A stretch of 64,000 nt of DNA, from assembly GCF_024679245.1 (NCBI RefSeq), contig NC_090178.1, forward strand, positions 24,593,703 through 24,657,702, written 5' to 3'. Position 1 is the stretch's first letter; every line of letters starts with the position of its first letter. Under the pieces are notes generated by a model. The model ran no database searches and was not told the DNA's origin. It saw only the letters and a program-made list of their open reading frames with translations. The position numbers were made by a program, and so were the translations under genes. Shown here one piece after another: positions 63,789-64,000 of the stretch. Origin of the DNA: Pseudorasbora parva (lineage: Eukaryota > Chordata > Actinopteri > Cypriniformes > Gobionidae).

Positions 63789-64000
63789 TAAGCAGGTCAT
63801 TTTTGGGTGAACTAACACTTTAAGCGCAGTTTGAGCTACATTAAATGTATGAGTATGAAATTCGGTAGACACAATTAACCAATACCTACAAAAAAGACCC
63901 TGGGTGCAAAATATGAAAACCCAAAAGGAGGTCAGATGTTTTAAATTTTCTCTGCAATTTTTTGCAGTTTTTGCCATTTCCAGACGTAGTAGCTACTTTA

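Larger units (their letters stand above)
61852..64000 (+). repeat. Segmental duplication unit, copy 3 (cut by window edge)
   Basis: Same content as copies 1 and 2, with empty sites for both D5 (63014-63026) and D6 (63034). It has an extra 185-bp tandem duplication at 61897-62266 that doubles the exon. The window ends within the tail. Confidence 0.93.

Noticed and set aside
1..64000. tRNA, rRNA or snRNA genes
   Set aside because: I looked for tRNA-like box A/B pairs and rRNA-like blocks and saw none I could support.

Overview
This window is nuclear DNA of a teleost fish, most likely a cyprinid. The evidence is split protein-coding exons with GT/AG borders, a very high load of fish-type transposons (DIRS-type tyrosine-recombinase retrotransposons, hAT and Tc1 elements, BEL/Pao, L1 and L2 LINEs, fold-back MITEs), and long CA/TA microsatellites. 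I found no bacterial-style operons, rRNA, tRNA or CRISPR. The species call is inference from repeat types, not from a marker gene.

The only host gene I can support is a plus-strand meprin-like metalloprotease. Seven exons (23635-28502) encode the second half of an astacin catalytic domain (zinc motif [12 protein letters not shown], Met-turn SVMHYD), a MAM domain, a TRAF/MATH domain and the start of a linker. Their splice phases agree throughout. The signal peptide, propeptide and first half of the protease are not visible in the 23 kb upstream. Downstream, after a 17.8-kb intron filled with DIRS elements, a 66-bp Thr/Ser/Pro-rich exon (phase 2 on both sides) occurs four times (46337, 54139, 62016, 62201). 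It sits in a ~2.52-kb tandem segmental duplication that runs off the right edge. The gene therefore appears to be expanding a mucin-like stalk by duplicating one symmetric exon.

Layout: 1-3179, old DNA repeats and a solo LTR. 3180-12140, a broken minus-strand BEL/Pao element split by a hAT (5534-11168), which holds a TIR element (6478-10624), which holds a deleted DIRS (7531-8786). 12141-14980, repeat fragments (SINE-like, L2, Tc1, MITEs). 14987-17208, a small LTR element with a gag-like ORF fused to GC-rich minisatellites. 18053-23355, a full-length but broken L1 with a 14-bp target duplication. 23635-28502, meprin exons. 27766-28245 and 28632-35108, two DIRS copies of one family. 35109-41436, introns with minor repeats. 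41437-46160, a gag-only DIRS. 46173-64000, three copies of the duplicated unit, with one DIRS in copy 1 (47148-52435, minus, broken) and one in copy 2 (54977-60332, plus, apparently intact).

The most notable material is the DIRS set. Because the paralogous duplication units supply empty sites, insertions can be read to the base. They share a GTT core followed by TT, leave no longer duplication, and two independent insertions hit opposite ends of one 18-bp imperfect palindrome in opposite orientations. The recombinase reading frame stays open through the whole reverse transcriptase region in three copies, even where the RT frame is destroyed. The inverted repeats carry inward-facing CRE-TATA promoters.
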